A DNA stretch of 64,000 bases from Triglochin maritima (taxonomy: Eukaryota > Streptophyta > Magnoliopsida > Alismatales > Juncaginaceae), in NCBI GenBank assembly GCA_963682175.1, contig OY821772.1, positions 58,488,925-58,552,924 of the forward strand, given 5' to 3'. The notes under the pieces were generated by a model. That model was not told where the DNA came from, did not search any database, and worked only from the letters and a program-made list of their open reading frames with translations. Every line of letters begins with the position of its first letter. The stretch's first letter is position 1. Positions 39,551 through 53,300 of the stretch are shown piece after piece. A program made the position numbers and the translations under genes.

Positions 39551-40303
39551 TAAGATTTTCATTGGTGGATTGTATGATTTTCATGGGGGTAAACTTGTCG
39601 ATGGTCGGGGTAATTTGAATGCAGGAGCATGGTACATTAGATTATATAGTAGGATTTTAATAATGGTTCGTGGTGGTAAACTTACTAATGGTTAGGGTAA
39701 GTTGAATTCACGAGCAAGGTAAATTGGATTAAATAGAAGAAATTGAATGCATTATTAATACCCTTGAATCGTGTTTACATATTTTCTCCAAGACTTTACG
39801 TTTTACATAAAATTAGTTTACATAGTTGGGGTAAATGTTATTGGTCGACAAGGTAATTTATGTTAAATAGCAGGGTAAATTGGATTACGTTGTAGGATTT
39901 TAATAAGGGTTCGTGGGGGTAAAATTAAAATTACGGGTCGATGCAGATTACATAGTAGGATTTGTGCAAGGTGTTACATGATGGTTCATGGGTAAGTTGA
40001 ATTGGATTACATAGTATGATTTTAGTAAAGGTATGTGGGGGTAAACTTATCGATGGTCGGGGTAAGTTGAATGAAGGCACATGGTAAATTGGATTACATA
40101 GTATGATTTTAGTAATGGTTCGTGGGGATAAACTTATCGATGGTTGGGGTAAGTTGAATGGAGGCACATGATAAATTGGATTACATAGTATGATTTTAGT
40201 AATGGTTCGTGGGGGTAAACTTATTGATGGTTGGGTAAGTTGAATGGAGGAGCAGGGTAAATTGGATTACATAGTAGGTTTTTAATAATGGTTCGTGTGG
40301 GGC

Positions 40304-40328
40304 GGGGGGGGGGGGGGGGGGGGGGGGG
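40304..40328. repeat. Homopolymer run of 25 G
   Basis: Uninterrupted G25 preceded by tggggc, in place of the short ggggg found at this position in sister units of the array. Confidence 0.85.
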
Positions 40329-40800
40329 CTAAACTTATCAATAGGTGGAGTAAGTTGAATTTAGGAGCTGGGTAAATTTGATTACATATTAGGATTTTAA
40401 TAATGGATCATAGGGGTAAACTTATCGATTTTCGGGGTAAGTTAAATTCATGAGCATGGTAAATTGGATTAAATAGAAGATATTGAATGGATTGTTATTA
40501 CCCTCGAATCGTGTTTACATCTTTTCTCCAACACTTACATAAAATTCGTTAACTTACATAATTATCGTTCTACATTATTATCGTTTGTGACGTTAGAAGG
40601 ACTCCTCACATTGTGTGCAAGGTGTTAAAAAGTTTACAATTGCGTGTCGTTGCGGAAGTCATCCAAAAATTGTTAGCAATGTATTAAATGACTCATAGGG
40701 TAACTTAATGTCACTATGAAGGTAAATTTGATTACTTAGTTGGGGTAAATTTAATTGGTCGAGGGGGTAATTTATGTTATTACAAGGTAATTTAAGCATG

Positions 40801-42376
40801 TAGGCTTCTTTTGTTATTACAACTCCAACTCCAACCACCAGGACAAAAAAATCCAACAAAACCCCACTCACACTTTTATCCAAACTATATAGCACATAAG
40901 TTATTAAAACTCCAATATTAATCACTCCATACTATACATCAAATACAACCAACATAACAACCATAATCTTAACTAATGAAAACCCAAAAAAATACAACTT
41001 TGTTATAGTTAGACACAAAATAGAGTACAACAAAATATACTTAATGCACAACAACTTGAGGCATGACAAAGAAAGTGACAACTTTATTAACTAATTGAAT
41101 ACATTGGTGACTCAAAATACCCACATGTCCCATGTAAAAAAATTGTTGTATTTTTTCAGAAAATAATGTACTTATATCCACAAACAATTTGTTCTCCCAC
41201 AACTAAATGTGAAAATCTACAATAATAAGGCACCTCAATGAGAATACCCTACAACCTAAAATAGAAAATAGTAACCTTGTCTCCATTATATCTTTTCTAA
41301 TAATACTTGAACATAGACAACGTACAACTAAAAAACCATACCTTTTTTCAAAAACTTCCCAACACACCTACAAAAATATATGCAACTAATATTAATGGAT
41401 ATCCTAAATATTCCAATAACCACAATTTGATCCATTGACACTTCATCGGCCTCATCTTGGTAAAAACGTAGTACAACCTCTATACTGCACTTTGAGCACG
41501 ACAAACATCAGGAACGACTTCAAGAACTCCACAATCTGTGCGTCCCCATTGGGCATTGCGATCAACCTCATGAAACACCAAAACTTGCCTGAGAAGCTCT
41601 TTGCACACCTCATCCTTACACAAAAGCACCTAAAAAGGAAAAAATGTTCAATAAATGGTTGAAGCAAAAAGTCTAGTAAAAGTTTCACCTTTACGAAGAT
41701 TTAGGGATCGAGAGTGCGACAAGAGAGGAATCTTATGGCCTTGACGATGAGGGAAACAGAGGAGGTCGAGGAGGTGTCGAGGGTGGAGAGGAGCTCGAGG
41801 ACGGAGACAGAGTGGGAAGAAGAAAGAGGGAAGAATAAATCTTGAGGTTAGGGATGGAAGGAAGAGGGAAGAAGAAATCGGAGGAGAGAGGAAAGAATGA
41901 TGCAACATTCTTTTTATTCTGCATATGTACTGTCACATTTTAATTTTAATCATATTTTAATTTTAGCTATCAATTTCAAAATTTGAAATAATGTGAGGTG
42001 GAGTCTTAACAAACTTTTTATATTGGATTCAATTTCCAACTCACCTTCCACGTCACCTGCGTGGGAAAAAGGTGTGAAAGAGTGTAGGAGACTAATTTTC
42101 CTTGTTTTATATTTAGATACAATTACTACCCGAGAATCTTATGCCAGTCTCCTTTTGGTGATCAAGAAAACAAAGTGACTATCTAAACCCTAAATCACAA
42201 GTGTGTCGACGATGGTTCGAACTTAACTCGGTAAAGACTCAAGTCTCGTTTGTTTCAAAATACAAAGATTATAACTACAAACGGTAGTGGTAGTACCCCC
42301 ACTACTGTTTTTATTTCTCATAATTTGCCAATTTTTTTAGGGATGTTATATTTTACCATTTTTTTATGGAAATGTT
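40801..42376. other. Intergenic, no gene confirmed
   Basis: AT-rich to about 41640, then a CT/GA-rich stretch at 41700-41890. On the minus strand about 41640-41440 is open in two frames (including MPNGDAQIVEFLKSFL), which could be a decayed exon, but I cannot name the family. Confidence 0.4.
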
Positions 42377-43373
42377 TTAAAAAATAATCACAAAAAACAA
42401 AATTGGATGAATATGCACATGTGAAACTTAATTGACAAAAAATGAACATTAAAAATGACACCACATGTGCCATTTTTATCATAAATGAAAACGACATCAC
42501 AGATGTCGTTTTTATATAGGACTGGTTGAAATAGTGACAGGTCGATTGGGAGTCTCGTTTCCTGGGAAAACAGATAAGTCATCAGTTGATGCATTAACTT
42601 GAATTGAAGACAATATTACTATTTCGAGGACTAAAAATATATGTTATCACCCATAGACTAGAGCCTCTAACTCCCTTTAAATTCCCCGACACGCCTCGAA
42701 CCGGGACTGGAGGCGTGCGCGTGCATTTGAAGTTACTAATGTATTTTGTTATGGTTATGAGAGTGGAAACGGAACCCTTATCTCACTATCATCTGGTTAG
42801 TGACCAAGTTAGCTAAGATACACATCATATGTAACTTAGGTCGAATTTTCATCACAATTGTATGAATCAACTCAAATTATTATATCCAAGTAGAACATTT
42901 GACGAGTTCAAGTTGGTTTTCATTATTATTATTTTGGCTTTCTTGATACGGAGATGTCGTTTTTAGGTAAGACATGTTGAACTAGCGACGGGTCGGTCGG
43001 GGGTTACTAATGTATTTTTCAACACAAAATACATTGTGCTTAACTTACTAAGACAATAGTAATTTTGGGTTACTAATGTATTTTTCGATACAAAATTACT
43101 AATAAATCCCCAAACAAGACCCCCGACCGACCTGTCGCTAGTTCAACATGTCTTAGCTAAAAATGACATCTCCAAATCAAGAAAAACTTACCCCAGGTAA
43201 CAACAACATCCGTTATGTCGTTTTCCTTAAGGGTAAAACCATATCAGTGATGTCATTTTTAGTCAACGAAAACGACACATGTGATGTCGTTTTTAATGTA
43301 CATACTTTGTCAATTAAGTTTCCCAGGTACATATTCTTCCAATTTTTTGTGTGATTATTTTGAATTTTTTTCC
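42377..43373. repeat. Long inverted repeat (~1 kb) with ATGTCGTTTT palindromes
   Basis: The left arm (42377-42570) and right arm (about 43110-43373) are reverse complements over most of their length: for example aataatcacaaaaaacaaaattgga against ccaattttttgtgtgattatt in inverse, and cttaattgacaaa at 42427 against tttgtcaattaag at 43308. A third copy of the inner arm (gatgtcgtttttaggtaagacatgttgaactagcgac) lies at about 42946-42990 in the left-arm orientation. Small palindromes aaaacgacatcac..gatgtcgtttt sit inside each arm. No gene; superfamily unknown. Confidence 0.8.
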
Positions 43374-45182
43374 TTTATTTATTATTATTAATTTGAATTT
43401 TTCCTATTTTATAAATATGTTAGTTTATTCATAAACCAAGATTTTCCCAATCCACAAGCAAAATGTGAAATATATGTAATAGCATTCAGTCATCTTGATC
43501 CATGCAATATGAGTTTCACAATAGTTTTCTTTTACTAATTAAGTTTAATTTTTCATAGGAGACAAAAATCTAAGGCCGTCAAAATTCAAGATTGGGCAAA
43601 ACTTAATTTTTTTATAACAACTTGGTAAAATTCAAAATCCAAACCAATAGGTGTCTAACTAGCAAATTCGAAATACAAAGAGAACAAAAATAATTGTTGT
43701 CTTGTTTGGTGTGAGAACTGAACTCTACGTAAGTAGGGATGAAAATCATTAACAGAAATAATATACGACTAATAGATAATGTATAAATATAAAAATATTA
43801 GATAATTAGGATTACATGAACACACTAGATAATTCTTGTATTATAATAATGATATTGTTTTGTTTTATTTTTCGTTGATCTTCTCGTTTGAGTACAGTTA
43901 CGGTTTGTAGATACTTTTTTTCGGATATTTTTTTCTTCAAATAAACGATCATATTATTAGATTTGGACACAAAAAAAATTCACCCTACATCTAACTAATG
44001 TCAGTCCTTTAAGTCGGTCCCTAACTTGGACATGTTCTTTGGTTATTTTTAATGCCACGATCTATCAAGATCTCATTGAAGATCTTTTTTTCCCCACCAG
44101 ATTGTGGATTGTCTTAAGTCTTAAGTTTATGCAACCCTCTAACTTTCCTTGTAACGGCTAATCCACTCTTTCCTTATAAGAACCCTATAACTTTCCTAAT
44201 AACGGCTAATCCATTCTTTCCTTATAAGAACCCTATATCTTTCCTTCCTCTTCTTATCCTTCCCATCTCCAGCCCTCTCACTCCCGACGGTCCCAAACCC
44301 TAATCACAATCCGTCCTTCCCCGATTCTCTACAAATCCCAATCCCCTCTCTCCCCGATGATCTCCAAATGTAATCCCCAACCCCTACCGGCCCTGATCCG
44401 TCTCCGGTCTTCCCTTCCCAACCCCTCCCGCGAAGATCACGACGAGGTTTGTGTTTTCTACCTTCTCTACTTCGATTCCGGTATCGGGGTTTGGAGCTCT
44501 TCCGTTTCTGCGACATCTTTCGCACATTAGTTAGGGTTTGGTTTTAGAAACCCCATCGAGGGTGTCACGTCTGATTTTGTTTCCAATCTTTTCCCTTCCA
44601 ATCACCTTCTCAGACCTTGTCTTCTTCAAATCAGTTTTTTCCCCTTTCTTTCTTTACGACATCTTTCTCACATTGGTTGCAATTATGGAAAAATCTCCTT
44701 CGTCAATGTCCCAAGTGATTTTGCTACTTCTTGTGTCTAATGTGAGTACATTTTTCTGCCAAATAGATGATAAAGATCCTGCCATTTTATTATGTAAATC
44801 CCTTGGAGAGGTCAAAGCACTTGAATGAAGGCCAAAGGGTGGGAGAATGCTTGCAGATGAATATTGTAGCTGGTGAAGCCAAAATTGATTCTGATGGTCG
44901 TCTATCTTATGGCTTCTATATCTTATCTTATCAAGAGCAAGATTTCATTTCTTTGACATGTTTGTTTTGTCTCCTTTTTTGGTTGTAATAGAGGGATATG
45001 CATTTGGTCTGCATCTTGCCCTGGTAATGCAGCTCCAATAAGATCCGGTGCCGCGTCACTACTCACTAACGGGCTCCAATTCAAGAGGTTCTGGAGCTCG
45101 CCGGACTTTACTGGATCTTCTTCAAAATCCTGTTGTTGAAGAAATTTTCTGATTAAGTTCAAATCCTAATTGAAGGTATTCT
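43374..45182. other. Intergenic with possible gene remnants
   Basis: 44138-44245 contains two copies of a ~47-bp unit (taacggctaatcca.tctttccttataagaaccctat). 44250-44460 is CT-rich and looks like a plant 5' leader, ending cacgacgaggtttgtg. Minus-strand 45162-44995 is open with a plausible exon-like sequence (EEDPVKSGELQNLLNWSPLV) that I cannot assign. No complete gene can be built. Confidence 0.35.
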
Positions 45183-45433
45183 ATCTAATTTGAAATAAAT
45201 AAATAATTGGTTCCTATTAGAAGTCATTATTCTCTGAATATCACCTACATATTGGTTCTTAATTGGGGGTATATTATGATTACCAGATACAATGGTTTCC
45301 TTCCCTTCCACCTAAATGGAACCAGCATTTGGATTAACTATCACCCGGATGACTGATATCATATGCCAGGTAGCTTACTTTGACATCCTCTTACATTATT
45401 GACATCTGCTTCATATGGATGATTTTTGTTGGG
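45183..45433. repeat. Repeat A, left copy flanking duplication B
   Basis: From atctaatttgaaataaataaataa to gcttcatatggatgatttttg. Repeated with small differences at 46588-46866 in the same orientation, on the far side of duplication B copy 2. Confidence 0.85.
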
Positions 45434-45464
45434 GCCTCCAATCAGATGATTGAAGAATTTTTTT

Positions 45465-46547
45465 TTCTTAACTCTGTTTAGGACAAAAGGAGTGAACAAC
45501 CATAGGTGGCATCAAACGTATATAAACATATTATTCTATTTCCAAATTGGCAGGGAATTAGAAGAAGTTGAAGCTAATTAGTAACTACCATGATAATAAT
45601 AGTTCTCATAAAAATATATGTGGTTGTAGTCCCACATGTCTTGTTCCGAAAATGCTCAAAGGTTCCTCCCGGATGAGTAATTAATTACTGATGCGTTTAG
45701 GTAATTACCTTTAATTTATTGTGTGGGATGCTATTTCTTGGAAATGGGTTGAATTAAGTGGGAGAGGAAGTTTATAACTCTAGTCTCAAGTCTCGTTCAT
45801 TCTGTGCCATAAGAAATGCAATTTTTTAAAGGAATCACACAAAGCATCTAAGGGTACTTCCCATTGAAACTCAAGTTTGAATTTATTTTTTACAAAAAAC
45901 ATTCTATTTATGAACACCATTGAAACTTATAATCATATTAGAAGTTCAATTTCCCACTATCTTAAAAAAACGATTAGTCACACCTAGGAGCAAAATTCTC
46001 TCAATGCATATCTTACTACTTAGATACCATGTGAGCGATGAACTTTTACGTGCGTCAACCAAAAGTGAGAATTTATGAAATTGTGAAAGAAAGGCAACGG
46101 ATCCTTACCTTTACATTTTTTAATAACAAAAGGCCTAACCATTATTAAGTTATAATAAGAAGATGGGCCCTTGAAATGTCTCTTTGAATCTTTACATGGT
46201 CCCATGAAGTATTTTGATGAAATATGATTGACAGGTAGTTTCGTTTGCACCTAAACGTTTGATGGCCACTAAATAATATTCAACTACTAGTTCACCTAAT
46301 TGGCTTACCCTCTTTGCTTAAAAGTGCAACTATAACATAATTAAGGTGTAAATCAACCTTTTCACCCACGTGTCACAAAAACAAACCATGGAATTAGATT
46401 TATTTCAATAAAACCCTCTTAAACTCATCACTGATGCTCTTCACTTTTCCGTAAAATCTTAAATATTCTTATATTTAAAGTGAACTCCACCCTCATGTGC
46501 TCACTTGGTTGGGAATTAGAGCTCTCTAAATTGATCTAAGGAAAAAT
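45465..46547. repeat. Dispersed duplication B, copy 2
   Basis: Collinear with 10797-12157, without the ~250-bp extra stretch of that copy. No coding recognised. Confidence 0.85.
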
Positions 46548-46587
46548 AGTTTGTTCCTATTAGAAGTTATTTTTGGTTGCTAATTAG

Positions 46588-46866
46588 AGCTATCTAATTT
46601 AAAATAAATAAATAAATAATTGGTTCATATTAGAAGTCATTATTCTCTCAATACCACCTACATATTGGTTCTTAATTGGGGGTATGATTACCAGATACAA
46701 TGGTTTACTTCCCTTCCACCTAAATGGAACCAGCATTTGGAGTAACTATCACCCGGATTGCTGATAGCCTGATATCATATACCAGGTAGCTTACTTTGCC
46801 AAGTTTTTACCATTTCATCCTCTTACTTTATTGACATATGCTTCATCTGGATGATTTTTATGGTAT
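46588..46866. repeat. Repeat A, right copy flanking duplication B
   Basis: Direct repeat of 45183-45433. It carries short extra segments (an additional aaat unit in the AT tract, gctgatagcct and gccaagtttttaccatttc). Confidence 0.85.
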
Positions 46867-47379
46867 AAGTCGGTTCTAGTTCTCTTATTTTGACCTATCG
46901 TGGTTGACAATTAACAATTGCAATCATCGTATATGGTTCTTGAACATGATTCCTGATGAACTTATTAAAAGTCTCTTTTACAACAAGAATAATGACTCAT
47001 TGATTACAATATCAGTTTATGCTTCGGACCACTTCAGTTCTTTGAAATGCAGTACCACCCCAATAGAGTAAGAAGCTCACTTCAGTGTTCACTCAATTCA
47101 TTGTTAATTTGAAGTACGTGTGCTGCCCTCTTCATAATTTGTCATCTATAATTTTATATCATTGTTCAGAATTGAGATTTGCTTGGTTACATTTCTTTAC
47201 TGAAAACATAGGTTATAATTAAACAACAGAAAACTAATAGGATTTGAATAGGACAATGTAGGTCAAGCACTGAATTTTCATGGCTATCTGTCTTTTCTCC
47301 TTAGTGTTGATAGCTTGTGTTTGGCCTAAGTCCTCGTGAAAAAATGTTTCCATCTTTATATTAGGTGGATATCAACACA
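46867..47379. other. Intergenic, no gene recognised
   Basis: AT-rich spacer leading into satellite B. Nothing supportable seen. Confidence 0.5.
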
Positions 47380-50300
47380 TGAGGCAGGATATGGAGTTAT
47401 ACCTCAAGTACTCCAAATTTATTCTTAATGACTTGTGTACTACTATAATCCTCTCGATCTCATATCCCTCGACCTTTAGAGTTATGGCTTTAAGTCCTCA
47501 TATTTTTTTCTTATGGACTTCTTTACTCATGGAATCCACTCTATCTCATATCTCTCGACCTATAGAATTGAGACATCAAGTCCAATTTTATTCTTATGGA
47601 CTTGTTTATACGATAATCATCTCTAGGTCATATCTCTCAGACTTTTAGAGTTAAGATTTCAAGACCTTCAATTTTATTCTTATAGAGTTTTTTATTCCTC
47701 GAATCTGCCATTTGTTACATCTCTTGACATATAGAGTTATAACATCAAGTCTTCCAATTTTGTTCTTAAAAAATTGTTTATACGATAATCGACTCATAGT
47801 CATCTCTCGATTTTTACTGTTAAGACTTCAAGTCCTTGAATTTTATTCTTATGAACTTGTTTATTCCTCGAATCTGCAGTATGTTATATCTCTCCACCTA
47901 TAGAGTTATGACATCAAGTCATCTAATTTTGTTCTTAATGACTTGTTTATTCGTGGAATCCGCCTTATCTCGTATCTCTCGACCTATGGAGTTTTGAGCT
48001 CAATTCGTCCAAATTTGCTCTTAAGGACTTGTTTATTCCTGGAATCCGTCCTATATGTCGTATCTCTCAACCTACAGAGTTGCGACATCAAGTCCCTCAA
48101 TTTTGTTCTTAAAGACTTGCTATACTCTAATAATCTCTGTGTCATATCTGTCGACTTTTAGAGTTAAGACCGCAAGTCCACCAATTTTATTCTTATGGAC
48201 ATGTTTATTTCCCCAATCCACCTTATGTTATATCTCTCGACCTATAGAGTTATGACATTAAGTCATCTAATTTTGTTCTTAAGGACTTATTTATGCTATA
48301 ACCATCTCTGTGTCACATCTATCGACTTTTAGAGTTAAGACTGCAAGTCCTCCAATTTCATTCTTATGGACTTGCTTATTTCTCGAATCTGCCTAATGTT
48401 ATATCTCTCGACCTATAGAGTTATGACATTTAAGTCCTCCAAATATATTCTTAAAGACTATTTTGTTGCTTTAATTCCCCCGTCGTCATCTCACTCGACC
48501 TTTAGAGTTATGTCTTCAAGTTGTCCAAACTTATTCTTATGGACTTGTTTATACTAAAATCATCTCTTTGTCATATCTCTCGACCTTTAGAGATAATTAT
48601 GACTTCAAGTCCTCCAATTTTATTCTTATGGACTTGTTTATTCCTCCAATTCGTCCTATGTTATATCTCTCGACCTACAGAGTTATGACACGAAGTCCCC
48701 AAATTTTGTTCTTAAGGACTTTTTTATACTGTAACATTCTCTGTCGTATCTATCTAATTTTAGAGTTAAGAAATTCAAGTCCTCCATTTTAATTAATATG
48801 GACTTGTTTCGAATCTGTCATGTTATATATCTCGACCTATAAAGTTATGACATCAAGTCCTCCAAATTTAGTCTCAAGGACTTGTTTATACTATAATCAT
48901 CTCTCTATAGTATCTCTCGACATTTAGATTTAATTATGATTTCAAGTCCTCCAATTTTATTCTGATTGACTTGTTTATTCCTCGAATCTGCAGTATGTTA
49001 TATCTCTCCACCTATAGAGTTATGACGTCAAGTCATCTAATTTTGTTCTTAATGACTTGTTTATTCGTGGAATCCGCCTTATCTCGTATCTCTCGACCTA
49101 TGGAGTTTTGAGCTCAATTCGTCCAAATTTGCTCTTGAGGACTTGTTTATTCCTGGAATCCGTCCTATATGTCGTATCTCTCAACCTACAGAGTTGTGAC
49201 ATCAAGTCCCTCAATTTTGTTCTTAAAGACTTGCTATACTCTAATAATCTCTGTGTCATATCTGTCGACTTTTAGAGTTAAGACCGCAAGTCCTCCAATT
49301 TTATTCTTATGGACATGTTTATTTCCCCAATCCACCTTATGTTATATCTCTCGACCTATAGAGTTATGACATTAAGTCATCTAATTTTGTTCTTAAGGAC
49401 TTATTTATGCTATAACCATCTCTGTGTCACATCTATCGACTTTTAGAGTTAAGACTGCAAGTCCTCCAATTTCATTCTTATGGACTTGCTTATTTCTCGA
49501 ATCTGCCTAATGTTATATCTCTCGACCTATAGAGTTATGACATTTAAGTCCTCCAAATATATTCTTAAAGACTATTTTGTTGCTTTAATTCCCCCGTCGT
49601 CATCTCACTCGACCTTTAGAGTTATGTCTTCAAGTTGTCCAAATTTATTCTTATGGACTTGTTTATACTAAAATCATCTCTTTGTCATATCTCTCGACCT
49701 TTAGAGATAATTATGACTTTAAGTCCTCCAATTTTATTCTTATGGACTTGTTTATTCCTCCAATTCGTCCTATGTTATATCTCTCGACCTACAGAGTTAT
49801 GACACGAAGTCCCCAAATTTTGTTCTTAAGGATTTTTTTATACTGTAACATTCTCTGTCGTATCTATCTAATTTTAGAGTTAAGAAATTCAAGTCCTCCA
49901 TTTTAATTAATATGGACTTGTTTCGAATCTGTCATGTTATATATCTCGACCTATAAAGTTATGACATCAAGTCCTCCAAATTTAGTCTCAATGACTTGTT
50001 TATACTATAATCATCTCTATATAGTATCTCTCGACATTTAGATTTAATTATGATTTCAAGTCCTCCAATTTTATTCTGATTGACTTGTTTATTCCTCGAA
50101 TCTGCAGTATGTTATATCTCTCCACCTATAGAGTTATGACGTCAAGTCATCTAATTTTGTTCTTAATGACTTGTTTATTCGTGGAATCCGCCTTATCTCG
50201 TATCTCTCGACCTATGGAGTTTTGAGCTCAATTCGTCCAAATTTGCTCTTAAGGACTTGTTTATTCCTGGAATCCGTCCTATATGTCGTATCTCTCAACC

Positions 50301-53300
50301 TACAGAGTTGCGACATCAAGTCCCTCAATTTTGTTCTTAAAGACTTGCTATACTCTAATAATCTCTGTGTCATATCTGTCGACTTTTAGAGTTAAGACCG
50401 CAAGTCCTCCAATTTTATTCTTATGGACATGTTTATTTCCCCAATCCACCTTATGTTATATCTCTCGACCTATAGAGTTATGACATTAAGTCATCTAATT
50501 TTGTTCTTAAGGACTTATTTATGCTATAACCATCTCTGTGTCACATCTATCGACTTTTAGAGTTAAGACTGCAAGTCCTCCAATTTCATTCTTATGGACT
50601 TGCTTATTTCTCGAATCTGCCTAATGTTATATCTCTCGACCTATAGAGTTATGACATTTAAGTCCTCCAAATATATTCTTAAAGACTATTTTGTTGCTTT
50701 AATTCCCCCGTCGTCATCTCACTCGACCTTTAGAGTTATGTCTTCAAGTTGTCCAAACTTATTCTTATGGACTTGTTTATACTAAAATCATCTCTTTGTC
50801 ATATCTCTCGACCTTTAGAGATAATTATGACTTCAAGTCCTCCAATTTTATTCTTATGGACTTGTTTATTCCTCCAATTCGTCCTATGTTATATCTCTCG
50901 ACCTACAGAGTTATGACACGAAGTCCCCAAATTTTGTTCCTAAGGACTTTTTTATACTGTAACATTCTCTGTCGTATCTATCTAATTTTAGAGTTAAGAA
51001 ATTCAAGTCCTCCATTTTAATTAATATGGACTTGTTTCGAATCTGTCATGTTATATATCTCGACCTATAAAGTTATGACATCAAGTCCTCCAAATTTAGT
51101 CTCAAGGACTTGTTTATACTATAATCATCTCTATATAGTATCTCTCGACATTTAGATTTAATTATGATTTCAAGTCCTCCAATTTTATTCTGATTGACTT
51201 GTTTATTCCTCGAATCTGCAGTATGTTATATCTCTCCACCTATAGAGTTATGACGTCAAGTCATCTAATTTTGTTCTTAATGACTTGTTTATTCGTGGAA
51301 TCCGCCTTATCTCGTATCTCTCGACCTATGGAGTTTTGAGCTCAATTCGTCCAAATTTGCTCTTAAGGACTTGTTTATTCCTGGAATCCGTCCTATATGT
51401 CGTATCTCTCAACCTACAGAGTTGCGACATCAAGTCCCTCAATTTTGTTCTTAAAGACTTGCTATACTCTAATAATCTCTGTGTCATATCTGTCGACTTT
51501 TAGAGTTAAGACCGCAAGTCCACCAATTTTATTCTTATGGACATGTTTATTTCCCCAATCCACCTTATGTTATATCTCTCGACCTATAGAGTTATGACAT
51601 TAAGTCATCTAATTTTGTTCTTAAGGACTTATTTATGCTATAACCATCTCTGTGTCACATCTATCGACTTTTAGAGTTAAGACTGCAAGTCCTCCAATTT
51701 CATTCTTATGGACTTGCTTATTTCTCGAATCTGCCTAATGTTATATCTCTCGACCTATAGAGTTATGACATTTAAGTCCTCCAAATATATTCTTAAAGAC
51801 TATTTTGTTGCTTTAATTCCCCCGTCGTCATCTCACTCGACCTTTAGAGTTATGTCTTCAAGTTGTCCAAACTTATTCTTATGGACTTGTTTATACTAAA
51901 ATCATCTCTTTGTCATATCTCTCGACCTTTAGAGATAATTATGACTTCAAGTCCTCCAATTTTATTCTTATGGACTTGTTTATTCCTCCAATTCGTCCTA
52001 TGTTATATCTCTCGACCTACAGAGTTATGACACGAAGTCCCCAAATTTTGTTCTTAAGGACTTTTTTATACTGTAACATTCTCTGTCGTATCTATCTAAT
52101 TTTAGAGTTAAGAAATTCAAGTCCTCCATTTTAATTAATATGGACTTGTTTCGAATCTGTCATGTTATATATCTCGACCTATAAAGTTATGACATCAAGT
52201 CCTCCAAATTTAGTCTCAAGGACTTGTTTATACTATAATCATCTCTATATAGTATCTCTCGACATTTAGATTTAATTATGATTTCAAGTCCTCCAATTTT
52301 ATTCTGATTGACTTGTTTATTCCTCGAATCTGCAGTATGTTATATCTCTCCACCTTTAGAGTTATGACGTCAAGTCATCTAATTTTGTTCTTAATGACTT
52401 GTTTATTCGTGGAATCCGCCTTATCTCGTATCTCTCGACCTATGGAGTTTTGAGCTCAATTCGTCCAAATTTGCTCTTAAGGACTTGTTTATTCCTGGAA
52501 TCCGTCCTATATGTCGTATCTCTCAACCTACAGAGTTGCGACATCAAGTCCCTCAATTTTGTTCTTAAAGACTTGCTATACTCTAATAATCTCTGTGTCA
52601 TATCTGTCGACTTTTAGAGTTAAGACCGCAAGTCCTCCAATTTTATTCTTATGGACATGTTTATTTCCCCAATCCACCTTATGTTATATCTCTCGACCTA
52701 TAGAGTTATGACATTAAGTCATCTAATTTTGTTCTTAAGGACTTATTTATGCTATAACCATCTCTGTGTCACATCTATCGACTTTTAGAGTTAAGACTGC
52801 AAGTCCTCCAATTTCATTCTTATGGACTTGCTTATTTCTCGAATCTGCCTAATGTTATATCTCTCGACCTATAGAGTTATGACATTTAAGTCCTCCAAAT
52901 ATATTCTTAAAGACTATTTTGTTGCTTTAATTCCCCCGTCGTCATCTCACTCGACCTTTAGAGTTATGTCTTCAAGTTGTCCAAACTTATTCTTATGGAC
53001 TTGTTTATACTAAAATCATCTCTTTGTCATATCTCTCGACCTTTAGAGATAATTATGACTTCAAGTCCTCCAATTTTATTCTTATGGACTTGTTTATTCC
53101 TCCAATTCGTCCTATGTTATATCTCTCGACCTACAGAGTTATGACACGAAGTCCCCAAATTTTGTTCTTAAGGACTTTTTTATACTGTAACATTCTCTGT
53201 CGTATCTATCTAATTTTAGAGTTAAGAAATTCAAGTCCTCCATTTTAATTAATATGGACTTGTTTCGAATCTGTCATGTTATATATCTCGACCTATAAAG

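Larger units (their letters stand above)
37375..40800. repeat. GGGGTAA-type tandem array (~90-bp units)
   Basis: Recurring order: taaattggattacatagtaggattttaataatggttcgtggggg, then taaacttatcgatggtcggggtaagttgaat. Units average about 90 bp and are diverged. The array occupies 37375-37993 and 39551-40800; the gap is a MULE insertion. Copies at 40000-40300 are the most regular. Confidence 0.85.
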